A DNA stretch of 49,101 nucleotides from Candidatus Kaiserbacteria bacterium RIFCSPLOWO2_01_FULL_50_24 (GCA_001783335.1 MFLU01000007.1:1-49101); one strand, 5' to 3'. Numbered from the stretch's first letter, positions 32,588 to 40,794 are shown. The notes: generated by a model from the sequence alone, not told the origin. Numbers and translations: made by a program.

Positions 32588-33942
32588 CACTTGCCTCCAT
32601 CTAGAATGATACATGTCACGTGCGAGCCGGTGCCCGCATGGCTTATCGCCATGCCACGTCGCGCATCGGGAACTTGCAAACTCTCAAAGTCCGTCGGTTT
32701 GGTTTTGCCGAACCGTTTCCATAGTTCTTCGTCGTCGTGAATTTCATTCCATTGTCCTCGCACTTGCCAGAAAATCTCTGCAAGTTGGAACAAGCCAGTG
32801 GCACCAACCGCATGCATTGAGCCGATGAGGCCGCCGGATAAATTCGTGGGAAGCCGTCCGCCCAAATAGGCATCGCCACTTTCCACAAATTCAGCTCCGC
32901 GTCCATACGGCCGGAAGCCGACGTCTTCGTAGGTCTGGATGTCGGAAACGGTAAACGCATCGTGCGTTTCCGCCAGGTCCAATTCCTCAACCGGATCGGT
33001 GATTCCCGCCATAAGATACGCTTGCCGTGCCGCAAAGCGCGCGGCAAGGAAACTCGTAAATCCAGGCCAATCATTACTGCGGCCCTTGTATGTGTCTTCC
33101 GTTTCGTTCGGCAGAAGCAATATAGGCATATCGCGCCTATCTGCGGTACGCAGAGTATGTGTTCCCGCGCCTATACCGATAACCTCAACGGGGTGATCGG
33201 TGAGGCGATATGCCGTCTCCTCATCACAAAAGATGAGCACGGCAGCACCGGTACTCATGACGCAACATTCCGGGAATGTTAGCGGGTCGGAGACGACCTT
33301 TGCATTGAGGATTTCCTCTATTGAATAGTCGCCCGGCAATTGCGAAAACGGCGAAAAACGCGCGTAGTGATGATTCTTCTGCGCGATTTTGGCGAGTGTC
33401 TCCCGTTGGGGATGATACTCGTGCAGATAGCGTCGCATCATGAGCGCATAGTACGCGGTGTAGGACCAGCCGAGAGGAGATTCAAAATCTTTACACGCTG
33501 CGGACGCAATGTATGCATTTCCTTGGCGCGTATTGACTTCGTCCATCCTCTCCCAACCGACTACAGGAACCACCGAGGCAGACCCTGATGCAATGAGCTC
33601 AATCGCTGTTTTCGCGGCGGAACCACCTGTCGCGCCACCGGTTTTCACTTCAATGTTTGGAATCGGATCAAAACCGAGATAGTCGTGAATCTTTGATGCG
33701 GCCAAAAGCTGATCGCCGAAGTGGTCCGCAAACTGCGAATAGACACAGAGGTTCACCATACCGTGAAATTCCTGTGCGGACACTTTCGTGCCTTGAACGG
33801 CCATCTTCATTGCCTCAAGGCACAACTCTGTTGACTGTTTTTCCGGATAGAATTTCCGAAAATCGGTCATCCCGACCCCCACAAGAAATACCTTGCGGGA
33901 TAGCCTGGGCACTCGTAGGTTTCCTTTGCCAAATTTAATCAC
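32587..33942 (-). CDS. SCP2-type thiolase-like protein lacking the nucleophilic Cys
   Basis: 451 residues of the thiolase fold. At the place of the nucleophilic Cys the sequence is TGGATGGSAA (101-110), that is Gly103 instead of Cys. The late blocks GGLIGSMHAVGATG and ISHAGTGSHVTCI are SCP2-like and keep the His. Loss of Cys together with a DUF35 partner is the pattern of Ltp2-like retro-aldolases, which split beta-hydroxyacyl-CoA side chains, so aldolase rather than thiolase chemistry is a fair inference. GTG start with AAGGAGG eight bases upstream. Confidence 0.8.
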   Translation of the reverse strand: MIKFGKGNLRVPRLSRKVFLVGVGMTDFRKFYPEKQSTELCLEAMKMAVQGTKVSAQEFHGMVNLCVYSQFADHFGDQLLAASKIHDYLGFDPIPNIEVKTGGATGGSAAKTAIELIASGSASVVPVVGWERMDEVNTRQGNAYIASAACKDFESPLGWSYTAYYALMMRRYLHEYHPQRETLAKIAQKNHHYARFSPFSQLPGDYSIEEILNAKVVSDPLTFPECCVMSTGAAVLIFCDEETAYRLTDHPVEVIGIGAGTHTLRTADRRDMPILLLPNETEDTYKGRSNDWPGFTSFLAARFAARQAYLMAGITDPVEELDLAETHDAFTVSDIQTYEDVGFRPYGRGAEFVESGDAYLGGRLPTNLSGGLIGSMHAVGATGLFQLAEIFWQVRGQWNEIHDDEELWKRFGKTKPTDFESLQVPDARRGMAISHAGTGSHVTCIILDGGK

Positions 33943-34034
33943 TTCACATCCTCCTTAGTTTCCTTAGTCAAAGGCCAGTCTGGGCACACACTACTATGTT
34001 GATTGCCGCATGTAAACCCCCACACCTTTCCTGT

Positions 34035-34072
34035 TTTTTCCACTAACGCAAGTTCTTGCGTTAGTGGAAAAA
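34035..34072. terminator. 18-bp perfect palindrome, terminator of the MaoC gene
   Basis: TTTTTCCACTAACGCAAG, two-base loop, exact inverse. A- and T-runs at both ends make it bidirectional. The core CACTAACGCAA recurs in the palindrome at 43010-43051. Confidence 0.75.
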
Positions 34073-34108
34073 GAAAAAGCTCCCGCACAAGGCGAGAGTT
34101 ATGATAGT

Positions 34109-34552
34109 TTAAAAAACAAACAGCGTGACCTCGGTCGGCTCAATGACATTCTCCCCTTGCTGGTTAGTGTATCTCACCCCGATCTGCAGTTTGCTGTTTT
34201 TAATATCCAGTACCTCAAGCCGAGTGGTTACGGTATCTCCCACTTGCACGGGTTTTATAAACCGCACTTTTTCTAGTCTGCCGAATATGGCCCCGTTGCC
34301 CCCAAGTCTCCAAAGAGGCCCAGAAACCAACGATGCACAAAGCATGCCGTGCGCGATTGGACGGCCGATGTTCAACTTTTTCTTAATTTCTTCTTTACCC
34401 GGGAAATTCTCTTTCGTGTGCATGGGGTTGAAGTCTTCAATTAGAGCCGCAAACCCATCTATGAGTTCTTGTGTTATTTCTTTTTTAAAGATCACCACGT
34501 TTCCGACTTGTGGCATTTCTGCCTCTGCGGTTCGTATTTTACCTCGTGGCAT
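34109..34552 (-). CDS. MaoC-like (R)-enoyl-CoA hydratase
   Basis: 147 residues, single hot-dog domain. The catalytic block is IEDFNPMH with Asp40, Asn42 and His45, followed by GRPIAHGML; this is the PhaJ/MaoC type that hydrates 2-enoyl-CoA to (R)-3-hydroxyacyl-CoA. Two similar ribosome-site/start units lie in tandem: GCGGAGGCGGAAATG for the ATG at 34552 and GCAGAGGCAGAAATG for the ATG at 34516 (residue 13). The first has the better site; the second fits the usual protein length better. Confidence 0.85.
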   Translation of the reverse strand: MPRGKIRTAEAEMPQVGNVVIFKKEITQELIDGFAALIEDFNPMHTKENFPGKEEIKKKLNIGRPIAHGMLCASLVSGPLWRLGGNGAIFGRLEKVRFIKPVQVGDTVTTRLEVLDIKNSKLQIGVRYTNQQGENVIEPTEVTLFVF

Positions 34553-34730
34553 TTCCGCCTCCGCTGTTCGCGTTCTGCCCGCATTTAATACCTGTTTGTA
34601 TGAAAGTCAAGCATTACTGGAATTCGTCGAGAACGCCCTGCCCTCTTGGGGCAGGGATCGAGCGAGCTGGCGTTTTTACGGTACCGTACTCTACTGTATG
34701 CAGAAATCTCACAATGGTGTATCAAAGCAA

Positions 34731-34757
34731 AACTCCGGGAATTTTGCTCCCGGAGTT
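34731..34757 (-). terminator. terminator of the thiolase gene
   Basis: 10-bp stem AACTCCGGGA/TCCCGGAGTT with 7-base loop; on the minus strand followed by TTGCTTT. It separates the thiolase from the MaoC gene, so they are at least partly independent units. Confidence 0.7.
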
Positions 34758-34815
34758 GTTGGGGGTGGACCCACATAGGGATCACCCCGGAAATGAACAT
34801 TAAATGTCTCACGTG

Positions 34816-36048
34816 CTACACCCGCTCCAAGAGGACCGCCACGGCTTCGCCGCCGCCGTTACAGGTTGTGGCGATGCCATACCGCAATGCATGTTTTTGT
34901 ATTTGAACTGCAAGTGTACCGGTTATGCGCGCGCTCGTTGCACCAAGCGGATGTCCTATCGCGATTGAACCACCCCATATATTCAGACGACCTCGAGGAA
35001 TCCGCAGTTCCTTTGCTGTATAGATCGGTACCACCGCCGACGCCTCATTGACCTCAAAAAAGCCGATGTCTGAAATGTCAAGTTCATTTTTAAGCAGCAG
35101 TCTTCCGATTGCGGGAACCGGCGCCGTCGTATACCACTCTAGATCGTGCGAAAAGGTAGCGAAATCCACGATGCGCGCAAGAGGTACAAGGTGGAGCCGC
35201 CGTATCGCATCATCACTTGCAATGAGGAGTGCTGATGCGCCGTCTGCAAGCTGCGACATGGCGGCGAGAGTCACCCGAGTGCACTTGGGAAGTGGCGCCA
35301 TATTTTTCATTTTCTCTAATTCCGGTCCTCGTAGCGTCTCGTCACGCGTGAGTTCTGTGCCGTCAGATAACGTAATCGGGACTATATGTTCCGCCATGCG
35401 ATCTTCCAGATCCGTCATACTGGCACGCGCGCAACTTAGATATGCATACTGGTCCAAATCGTCTCGCGGAATATTTTTGTCTACCGCGCACAGGTCGGAA
35501 AGCATTGCCATGTTTGGACGATCCATCCGCGATGGCTCGGTGAGTCCGTCATAAAACATGCTGTCGTATGCCAACACACTTTCCGCATCTCTCAACGAAG
35601 TAGCTTCCTCATACAGGGTCGCAAGGTTCTGATCGCCCGGCTTTGCACTCACGCGCCGCAGTAAATACGGTGATCGGCTCATGCTCTCCATGCCACCCGA
35701 AATCATTAGGTTTACCTCTCCAACACGAATCATATTTGTTGCGTGATGTAGTGCGACAAGTGAGGAAGAGCAGACCTTATTGAATGTTTCTGCAGGGCAC
35801 GACTCTGGTAAGCCGCCAAGAATCGCAGCTCTCCGCGCCGGAGCTTGACCCTCACCGGCAGTTAAAACCTCCCCCATGAAAACACCGTTCACTTCTTCAC
35901 GAGGAATCTCGTACTTTTGAAGCAGTTTTTTGATGGCAATGCCGCCAAGCTCGGCAGCGGAAAAATCCTTGAGTGCGCCCATGAATTTCCCATGGGGTGT
36001 GCGTGTAAAGCCGCACATGTATACGTTTCGTAATGCAGATTTTCTCAT
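34816..36048 (-). CDS. thiolase (acetyl-CoA acyltransferase)
   Basis: 410 residues, complete thiolase. Cys93 (NKVCSSSL) is the nucleophile, His366 (AIGHPLGAT) and Cys396 (TCNGGGEAVA) complete the site. It either condenses two acyl-CoA units or cleaves 3-ketoacyl-CoA. Followed on the same strand by MaoC hydratase and the DUF35 pair. A weak site (GAGGAAA, 11 bases) precedes the ATG. Its upstream region is a 500-bp field of nested inverted repeats. Confidence 0.92.
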   Translation of the reverse strand: MRKSALRNVYMCGFTRTPHGKFMGALKDFSAAELGGIAIKKLLQKYEIPREEVNGVFMGEVLTAGEGQAPARRAAILGGLPESCPAETFNKVCSSSLVALHHATNMIRVGEVNLMISGGMESMSRSPYLLRRVSAKPGDQNLATLYEEATSLRDAESVLAYDSMFYDGLTEPSRMDRPNMAMLSDLCAVDKNIPRDDLDQYAYLSCARASMTDLEDRMAEHIVPITLSDGTELTRDETLRGPELEKMKNMAPLPKCTRVTLAAMSQLADGASALLIASDDAIRRLHLVPLARIVDFATFSHDLEWYTTAPVPAIGRLLLKNELDISDIGFFEVNEASAVVPIYTAKELRIPRGRLNIWGGSIAIGHPLGATSARITGTLAVQIQKHALRYGIATTCNGGGEAVAVLLERV

Positions 36049-36079
36049 CTTTCAATTTCCTCTTGTTTCTTTTCCTACA

Positions 36080-36197
36080 CTAGCCCAGAACTAAATTAAT
36101 ATCAAGCCCCAACCGCCACGCGATCACCAAACGAACCCGTGCAGTCGATGTTTTTCGCAGAAATCATAGATGCATAATTAATTTAGTGCTGGGCTAG
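36080..36197. repeat. 21-bp inverted repeat upstream of the thiolase gene
   Basis: 36080-36100 and 36177-36197 (CTAGCCCAG...ACTAAATTAAT) are inverse copies with one mismatch, 76 bases apart. The enclosed DNA has no gene and must contain the thiolase promoter or its neighbourhood. Confidence 0.75.
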
Positions 36198-36233
36198 CGC
36201 ACCTTCGCTTAAAGAACAAGGGGGCGCTCCGTC

Positions 36234-36336
36234 GGCGCACCTGTTTGGGAGACCGCTCACGCCCCGCTCCAGTTTTGTCTTTCAGCAAAACTGGAGCGGG
36301 ACTCTGCTACGGTTAAGTCTCCCAAACAGGTGCGCC
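36234..36336. repeat. nested perfect inverted repeats (20 bp outside, 15 bp inside)
   Basis: Outer arms 36234-36253 and 36317-36336 (GGCGCACCTGTTTGGGAGAC) match exactly; inner arms 36263-36277 and 36286-36300 (CCCGCTCCAGTTTTG) match exactly with an 8-base loop. CTACGGTTAAGT at 36308-36319 recurs at 36512-36523. Confidence 0.85.
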
Positions 36337-36430
36337 TCCTCCGCTAAAGTTGTAGGGGTTGAAAAACGGCTCACACGCGAATGAGCCGTTCAATATGGCT
36401 TAAATACTTACTGGTATGCGCTGTGCACGG

Positions 36431-36504
36431 TATCGGGATTTCGTAAATCCCGATATACGAAGGAGAGTTCTTCGTCTAATATCGGGATTTACGAAATCCC
36501 GATA
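36431..36504. repeat. paired palindromes TATCGGGATTT
   Basis: Two 11-bp palindromes (36431-36455 with loop CGT, 36480-36504 with loop ACG) flank a third small hairpin ACGAAG/CTTCGT. The pattern is similar to the repeats at 11201-11275. A separate hairpin AACGGCTCA/TGAGCCGTT lies at 36365-36390. Confidence 0.8.
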
Positions 36505-36539
36505 TACTCCGCTACGGTTAAGTGCTCGGGAAAACAGAT

Positions 36540-36565
36540 GGCCGTCCCGGTAAGCCGGGACGGCC
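36540..36565 (-). terminator. terminator of the Nudix gene
   Basis: 11-bp stem GGCCGTCCCGG with a 4-base loop nine bases past the stop; on the minus strand followed by ATCTGTTTTCC. Confidence 0.75.
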
Positions 36566-36573
36566 AGGTATAC

Positions 36574-37206
36574 TCATGCCGCTTGTGCGGCGCGGTGTTC
36601 TTCTTCCCACGCCGCGATGACCAGTGGGAGCAACATTGTCGGCTCACGGTGGTCCCAAAAGAGGGGCGCGTTTTCGCCTCTCTCGGTCCTTCCGTTAAGG
36701 AAGTTAGGGTCGGACAAGATGTCAATCGGCAAGATTTCGATAATCTCGCCCTCGTTCCCGACTCCCTTCGCCTCGACGCTCTTCCATAAAAACTCTTCTG
36801 GCACAAATGTTGCGCCGAAGTCAAAAACGTATCCCTTACTGTCCGAGAATCGCCCGAGTGATTCAAACTCGTCGTGCGGGTTCAATGGAACACCCGTCTC
36901 CTCGTCAATTTCTCGGACGATTGCCGCTTCTCGAGACTCACCCGGCTCAATCTTTCCGCCAGGATGTTTTCGGCAATCTAGATGTTTCGGGTCCATCACG
37001 AGCGCGATACTCGTAACCCGCATGTCTTGGTTATGGCCAAGTATCGCACGCCGCACGCCGGTTACCGGCATGTCGGGAGCAACTTTCGCGCTGCCGCTCG
37101 CTCCAAACTGCCGCCTCTGCGGCTCGCCGCTTCCGGCATCGACGGGCTCTTCTTGCAGATATTCCCACCAGGGGAATTGCCAGCCCTTGAAGTGCTTGTT
37201 GCTCAC
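36574..37206 (-). CDS. Nudix hydrolase
   Basis: 210 residues with a complete Nudix box (GGKIEPGESREA followed by REIDEETGV; pattern G-x5-E-x7-REUxEExGU). Such enzymes hydrolyse nucleoside diphosphates linked to another group; the substrate cannot be told. The N-terminal 45 residues are polar and low in complexity. GTG start with AGGAGC upstream. Divergent from prfB. Confidence 0.88.
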   Translation of the reverse strand: MSNKHFKGWQFPWWEYLQEEPVDAGSGEPQRRQFGASGSAKVAPDMPVTGVRRAILGHNQDMRVTSIALVMDPKHLDCRKHPGGKIEPGESREAAIVREIDEETGVPLNPHDEFESLGRFSDSKGYVFDFGATFVPEEFLWKSVEAKGVGNEGEIIEILPIDILSDPNFLNGRTERGENAPLFWDHREPTMLLPLVIAAWEEEHRAAQAA

Positions 37207-37335
37207 TCTCTGCTCCTGTTCGCGCTTGATTGCGCGCCGAATGCATTAAAGCATACAATAGCCAATTACGCAAGCTATGGTATAGTGGTATGTGTTCTGT
37301 AAGAGCGAAACATAGGTTATGGTTCGACACCTCTT

Positions 37336-37418
37336 AATTTTCAATTACCAATTCTCAATTTTCAATAAATGTTCCAATTACCCAATGTTTGAAAATTGGA
37401 AATTAAAAATTGATAATT
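37336..37418. repeat. AT-rich 30-bp inverted repeat without a gene
   Basis: 37336-37365 and 37389-37418 pair at 24 of 30 positions around a 23-base loop. Built of AATTTTCAATTACCAATT-like units. It has the look of an empty version of the ORF-bearing cassettes and lies in the prfB leader. Confidence 0.6.
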
Positions 37419-37456
37419 TTTCCCACCATAGCCCTTAGTAGATTTTTTGTGGAGAT

Positions 37457-38344
37457 ATGGATAAACACGCCACACAACAAAGGATTTCCGAAATAGAGAC
37501 CGCGATGGGCGCGGCTGATTTTTGGGTTGACAAAGATGCCGCACAAACAGTGCTCAAAGAATATCAGGATCTAAAACAACAACTTGTGGGCGGTCTAGGG
37601 TACGACAAGAACGACGCCATCATAAGTATTACTTCCGGTGCGGGCGGCGACGATGCGGAAGATTTTTCTCGGATATTGTTTGAAATGTACGGAAAGTACG
37701 CGGCAAAGCGGGGGTGGAAAACCGCGCTTCTTTCTTCCAATCAAAATTCCAATGGCGGCTACCGGCACGTTTCGTTTGAGGTACTTGGAAAAAACGCATA
37801 TGGAACGCTTAAAAACGAAGCGGGCGTGCATCGCTTAGTGCGCATGTCGCCCTTTAACGCAGCTGGGAAGCGGCAAACAAGCTTTTCGCTCGTGGAGGTG
37901 TTGCCGAAATTGCCGGATACAGACGACACGCGTATACCGGAAGTGGAACTTGAAATGTCGTTTGCAAGATCCGGCGGCGCCGGCGGGCAAAATGTAAACA
38001 AGCGTGACACGGCGGTGCGTATAACGCACAAGCCGACCGGGCTTTCCGTGCACGTAACGAGCGAGCGCAGTCAAGTGCAGAACAGGGAAAAGGGGCTGGA
38101 ACTGCTCCGCAGTAAACTCTGGGAACTTCGCGAAAGGGAGCGCGAAGCGAAAGAGCGCGGTCTTTCGGCGGGTGCGTCTACAAAAATAGAGTGGGGGAGC
38201 CAGATTCGCTCGTATGTTTTACACCCGTACAAATTGGTGAAAGACCACCGCACCGATTACGAGGAAAGAAATGTAGACCAAGTGCTCGAAGGTGATATTC
38301 GGGGGTTCGTTGACGCAGGAAATTCGCGGCAAGATAAAACATAA
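37457..38344 (+). CDS. prfB: peptide chain release factor 2, short form
   Basis: 295 residues against about 365 in most bacteria. The stop-codon tripeptide SPF ([10 protein letters not shown]) and the GGQ loop ([10 protein letters not shown]) are intact, so it reads UGA/UAA and releases the peptide at the ribosome. Most of domain 1 (the N-terminal helical bundle) is missing; the frame is continuous and no programmed frameshift site is seen. GGAGAT precedes the ATG. Confidence 0.92.
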   Translation: MDKHATQQRISEIETAMGAADFWVDKDAAQTVLKEYQDLKQQLVGGLGYDKNDAIISITSGAGGDDAEDFSRILFEMYGKYAAKRGWKTALLSSNQNSNGGYRHVSFEVLGKNAYGTLKNEAGVHRLVRMSPFNAAGKRQTSFSLVEVLPKLPDTDDTRIPEVELEMSFARSGGAGGQNVNKRDTAVRITHKPTGLSVHVTSERSQVQNREKGLELLRSKLWELREREREAKERGLSAGASTKIEWGSQIRSYVLHPYKLVKDHRTDYEERNVDQVLEGDIRGFVDAGNSRQDKT

Positions 38345-38374
38345 ACAACATGTATGACGCTAGCAGATAGTATC

Positions 38375-38405
38375 GCCGGCAAAACCAATTCGTGGTTTTG
38401 CCGGC
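38375..38405. terminator. 13-bp hairpin after prfB
   Basis: GCCGGCAAAACCA, five-base loop, exact inverse. No T-run follows directly, so termination is uncertain. A TATAAT box (38420-38425) for ftsE follows. Confidence 0.5.
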
Positions 38406-38440
38406 TCCTTCATATGCTATATAATGGAACTCGTATTTCC

Positions 38441-38470
38441 TAGAAGCTGACAGCTAAAAGCTGAAAGCTA
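38441..38470 (+). repeat. AGCTGACAGCTAAAA-type repeat before ftsE
   Basis: The 15-mer at 38445-38459 recurs exactly inside pyrG (42203-42217), and related units flank the four-helix-bundle ORF between ftsE and ftsX. Confidence 0.65.
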
Positions 38471-38475
38471 TTTTT

Positions 38476-39156
38476 ATGATTTACTACGACAAAGTTACGA
38501 AACAATACAACGGCGGAGCTCCCGTCGTACACGAAGTGACTCTTGGCATTGAGCCGGGCGAGTTTGTTTCTATCGTGGGTCACTCGGGGGCGGGAAAAAC
38601 AACGCTTCTCAAATTATTGTTCGCAGAAATTAAACCGACCGAGGGATCGGTATATTTTGGCTCAAACGATGTACACACGCTTTCTTCTAACGAGTTGTTA
38701 AAACTACGTCGTAATATAGGCACAGTATTTCAAGATTTTCGGCTTTTACCCACAAAAAATGTGTATGAAAATATCGCGTTTGCAATGGAAGTGGCGGGGC
38801 ACTCGGACGACGATATCCAAGCAGACGTGCCACACGTCTTGGATCTCGTTGGCATCTCCGACAAAATATGGAGTTTTCCTCGAGAGCTCTCTGGCGGAGA
38901 GCAACAGCGGGTGGCGATTGCGCGCGCCATTGTGAACCAGCCGGATGTTTTAATAGCAGACGAGCCAACGGGAAATCTTGACCCCATTAACACGCACGAT
39001 GTCGTAGAGATACTTAAAAAAATAAATGACCTCGGCACAACCGTGCTCTTAACGACGCACAACAGGTCGGTCGTTGATTCCGTTGGAAGGCGCGTGGTCA
39101 CTATGGACCAGGGCCGCGTTATTCGGGACGACGCGCACGGTAAATATACCTTATGA
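38476..39156 (+). CDS. ftsE: cell division ATP-binding protein FtsE
   Basis: 226 residues. ABC ATPase with Walker A GHSGAGKTTLLK (about 35-46), Q-loop TVFQDFRLL, signature LSGGEQQRVAIARA, Walker B VLIADEPTGNLD and the switch His in LLTTHNRS. FtsE drives FtsX, which activates peptidoglycan hydrolases at the septum. ftsX follows, but a foreign small gene in inverted repeats has been placed between them. Confidence 0.95.
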   Translation: MIYYDKVTKQYNGGAPVVHEVTLGIEPGEFVSIVGHSGAGKTTLLKLLFAEIKPTEGSVYFGSNDVHTLSSNELLKLRRNIGTVFQDFRLLPTKNVYENIAFAMEVAGHSDDDIQADVPHVLDLVGISDKIWSFPRELSGGEQQRVAIARAIVNQPDVLIADEPTGNLDPINTHDVVEILKKINDLGTTVLLTTHNRSVVDSVGRRVVTMDQGRVIRDDAHGKYTL

Positions 39157-39643
39157 ATATAGCTTCTAGCTTTTAGGTGCTAGCTTCTAGGAGGAAAGAT
39201 ATGAATAAGCAGCTTCTAGGTGTTAGGTTCTAGCTTCTAGGAGAAAAGATATGAACAAGGAAGTTCGGTCTCATAAGGATTTAGTCGTCTGGCAGAAATC
39301 AATCGTGTTGGTAGTTGAGATCTATTGCTTCACAGAAAAGTTTCCGCGAGAAGAAATGTTTTCCCTAGTATCACAAATGCGAAGAGCGGCTGTTTCTATC
39401 CCGTCAAATATTGCAGAGGGCAGAAGCAGGGGAACGCGAAAAGATTTTACTCACTTTCTCCGCGTTGGACTTGGATCAGTGGCAGAACTTGAAACACAAC
39501 TATTTATTTGTCAGAAATTACATTTCGGGGACCCCAAACAATCGCAAGGTATTGAAAGTGAGCTATCCGAAGTCGGAAGAATGTTGCATGCTATGATTAA
39601 AAAGCTAGAAGCTAAAAGCTAGCACCTATAAGCTATATACACT
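39157..39643. mobile_element. four-helix-bundle cassette inserted between ftsE and ftsX
   Basis: The left flank 39157-39193 (TATAGCTTCTAGC, TAGGTGCTAGC) is mirrored, with indels, by 39600-39638. It begins directly at the ftsE stop and ends at the ftsX ATG. The left side is also duplicated: the unit around AGGAGGAAAGATATGAATAAG recurs as AGGAGAAAAGATATGAACAAG, the first copy leading to a 10-codon dead reading frame. Confidence 0.7.
39251..39622 (+). CDS. four-helix-bundle protein (23S IVS/bAvd-like family)
   Basis: 123 residues with the classic family signature: HKDLVVWQKSIVLVVEIY, MRRAAVSIPSNIAEG, GSVAELETQLFI. All-helical, in known relatives a pentameric barrel. Role unknown. It belongs to the same family as the ORF at 28270, though the sequences are distant. 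Good ribosome site AGGAG before the second of two duplicated starts. Confidence 0.92.
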   Translation: MNKEVRSHKDLVVWQKSIVLVVEIYCFTEKFPREEMFSLVSQMRRAAVSIPSNIAEGRSRGTRKDFTHFLRVGLGSVAELETQLFICQKLHFGDPKQSQGIESELSEVGRMLHAMIKKLEAKS

Positions 39644-40588
39644 ATGAATAAATGGACCAACACTAAACGAGTGGCGCGGTACGGCCTCATTGGTTTTATT
39701 CGGAATGGCTTTGTGTCGTTTTCCGCTATTCTGGTGATGACGATAACGCTGTTCGTTATAGCCAATATCCTTCTGTCGCATGCCGCTCTCAATTCTACGC
39801 TCCAGCAGCTCGTGAATCAGGTAGACGTAACCGTGTATTTCACTACCGAGACATCGGAAGGAGAGGTGAGCGACATAAAGCGCGCACTTGAAGCACTGCC
39901 AGAAGTTGCCCTTGTTTCTTACACAAGCCGAGAACAAGCGCTCATGGACTTTCGCGAACGTCACAAGGCAGATCAGCTTATCTTGCAAGGGTTGGATGAA
40001 CTCGGTGAGAATCCGTTAGGCGCATCGCTTTCTGTGCGCGCGAAGGAGACGTCGCAGTATGAATCAATTGCGAAGTTTCTTGACACGGTAGAAATCAACA
40101 GCACCTCCGGCGTTATTATAGAAAAAGTGAATTTTCACCAAAACAAAGCAGCCATTGATAGGCTCACCGATATTATCGCAACATCGCGAGAAAATAGCAT
40201 TGCGCGGTTTTTACTCTTCGCGCTGGCGACGCTCGTTATCGTATTTATCACCATTCGTTTCGCCATTTATACCGCCCGCGAAGAGATCGGTGTCATGAAC
40301 ATAGTCGGCGCCTCGCGCTGGTATGTGCGCGGTCCCTTCGTGATTGCGGGGGCGCTTTACGGCGTCATCTCGGGGCTCATAGTGCTCATGTTGCTGTATC
40401 CTATTCTACTCTTTCGTCCAGTATTGGTTGGCCTTGATGCGACTTCGGAAATACTCTTTGGTGACTTTGATGCGTTTCAGTATTTTACCGACTCATTTCC
40501 GTTGTTGTTTCTCACCATCATGGGCACGGGTATTGTGTTGGGAGTGCTCTCGAGCTTCTTTGCTGTGCGGAGGTATCTCAATGTGTAA
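39644..40588 (+). CDS. ftsX: cell division protein FtsX
   Basis: 314 residues: cytoplasmic start, membrane helix (about 22-46), extracytoplasmic domain (about 50-170), then three membrane helices (about 185-205, 235-255 and 285-308) around GVMNIVGASRWYVRGPF, the typical FtsX core. Partner of FtsE. Confidence 0.93.
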   Translation: MNKWTNTKRVARYGLIGFIRNGFVSFSAILVMTITLFVIANILLSHAALNSTLQQLVNQVDVTVYFTTETSEGEVSDIKRALEALPEVALVSYTSREQALMDFRERHKADQLILQGLDELGENPLGASLSVRAKETSQYESIAKFLDTVEINSTSGVIIEKVNFHQNKAAIDRLTDIIATSRENSIARFLLFALATLVIVFITIRFAIYTAREEIGVMNIVGASRWYVRGPFVIAGALYGVISGLIVLMLLYPILLFRPVLVGLDATSEILFGDFDAFQYFTDSFPLLFLTIMGTGIVLGVLSSFFAVRRYLNV

Positions 40589-40601
40589 ATCCGAAGCACG
40601 A

Positions 40602-40790
40602 AATTACGAAAATACGAAATACGAAACTCTAAATTCTAAACAAACTCGAAATAATAAATAACAAAAATCAAACACCGACGTTTGAGGTTTATGATTTGGA
40701 ATTTAATATTTGTTTAGAATTTAGAGTTTAGTGCTCGGAATTTCATTTGGATACTTGTTTCGGATTTCGATATTCGGATTTAGAATTTAT
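40602..40790. repeat. AT-rich inverted repeat between ftsX and pyrG
   Basis: A perfect 21-bp pair (40624-40644 and 40709-40729; AAACTCTAAATTCTAAAC...) lies within a longer imperfect one that includes CCGAAGCACGAAATT against GTGCTCGGAATTTC. No gene inside. Style as in the cassettes, with no ORF. Confidence 0.7.
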
Positions 40791-40794
40791 AAAA

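Noticed and set aside
34109-34552. MaoC gene as the start of a fatty-acid synthase type gene
   Set aside because: Only one hot-dog domain is present and no ketoacyl synthase, reductase or acyl carrier protein gene is near.
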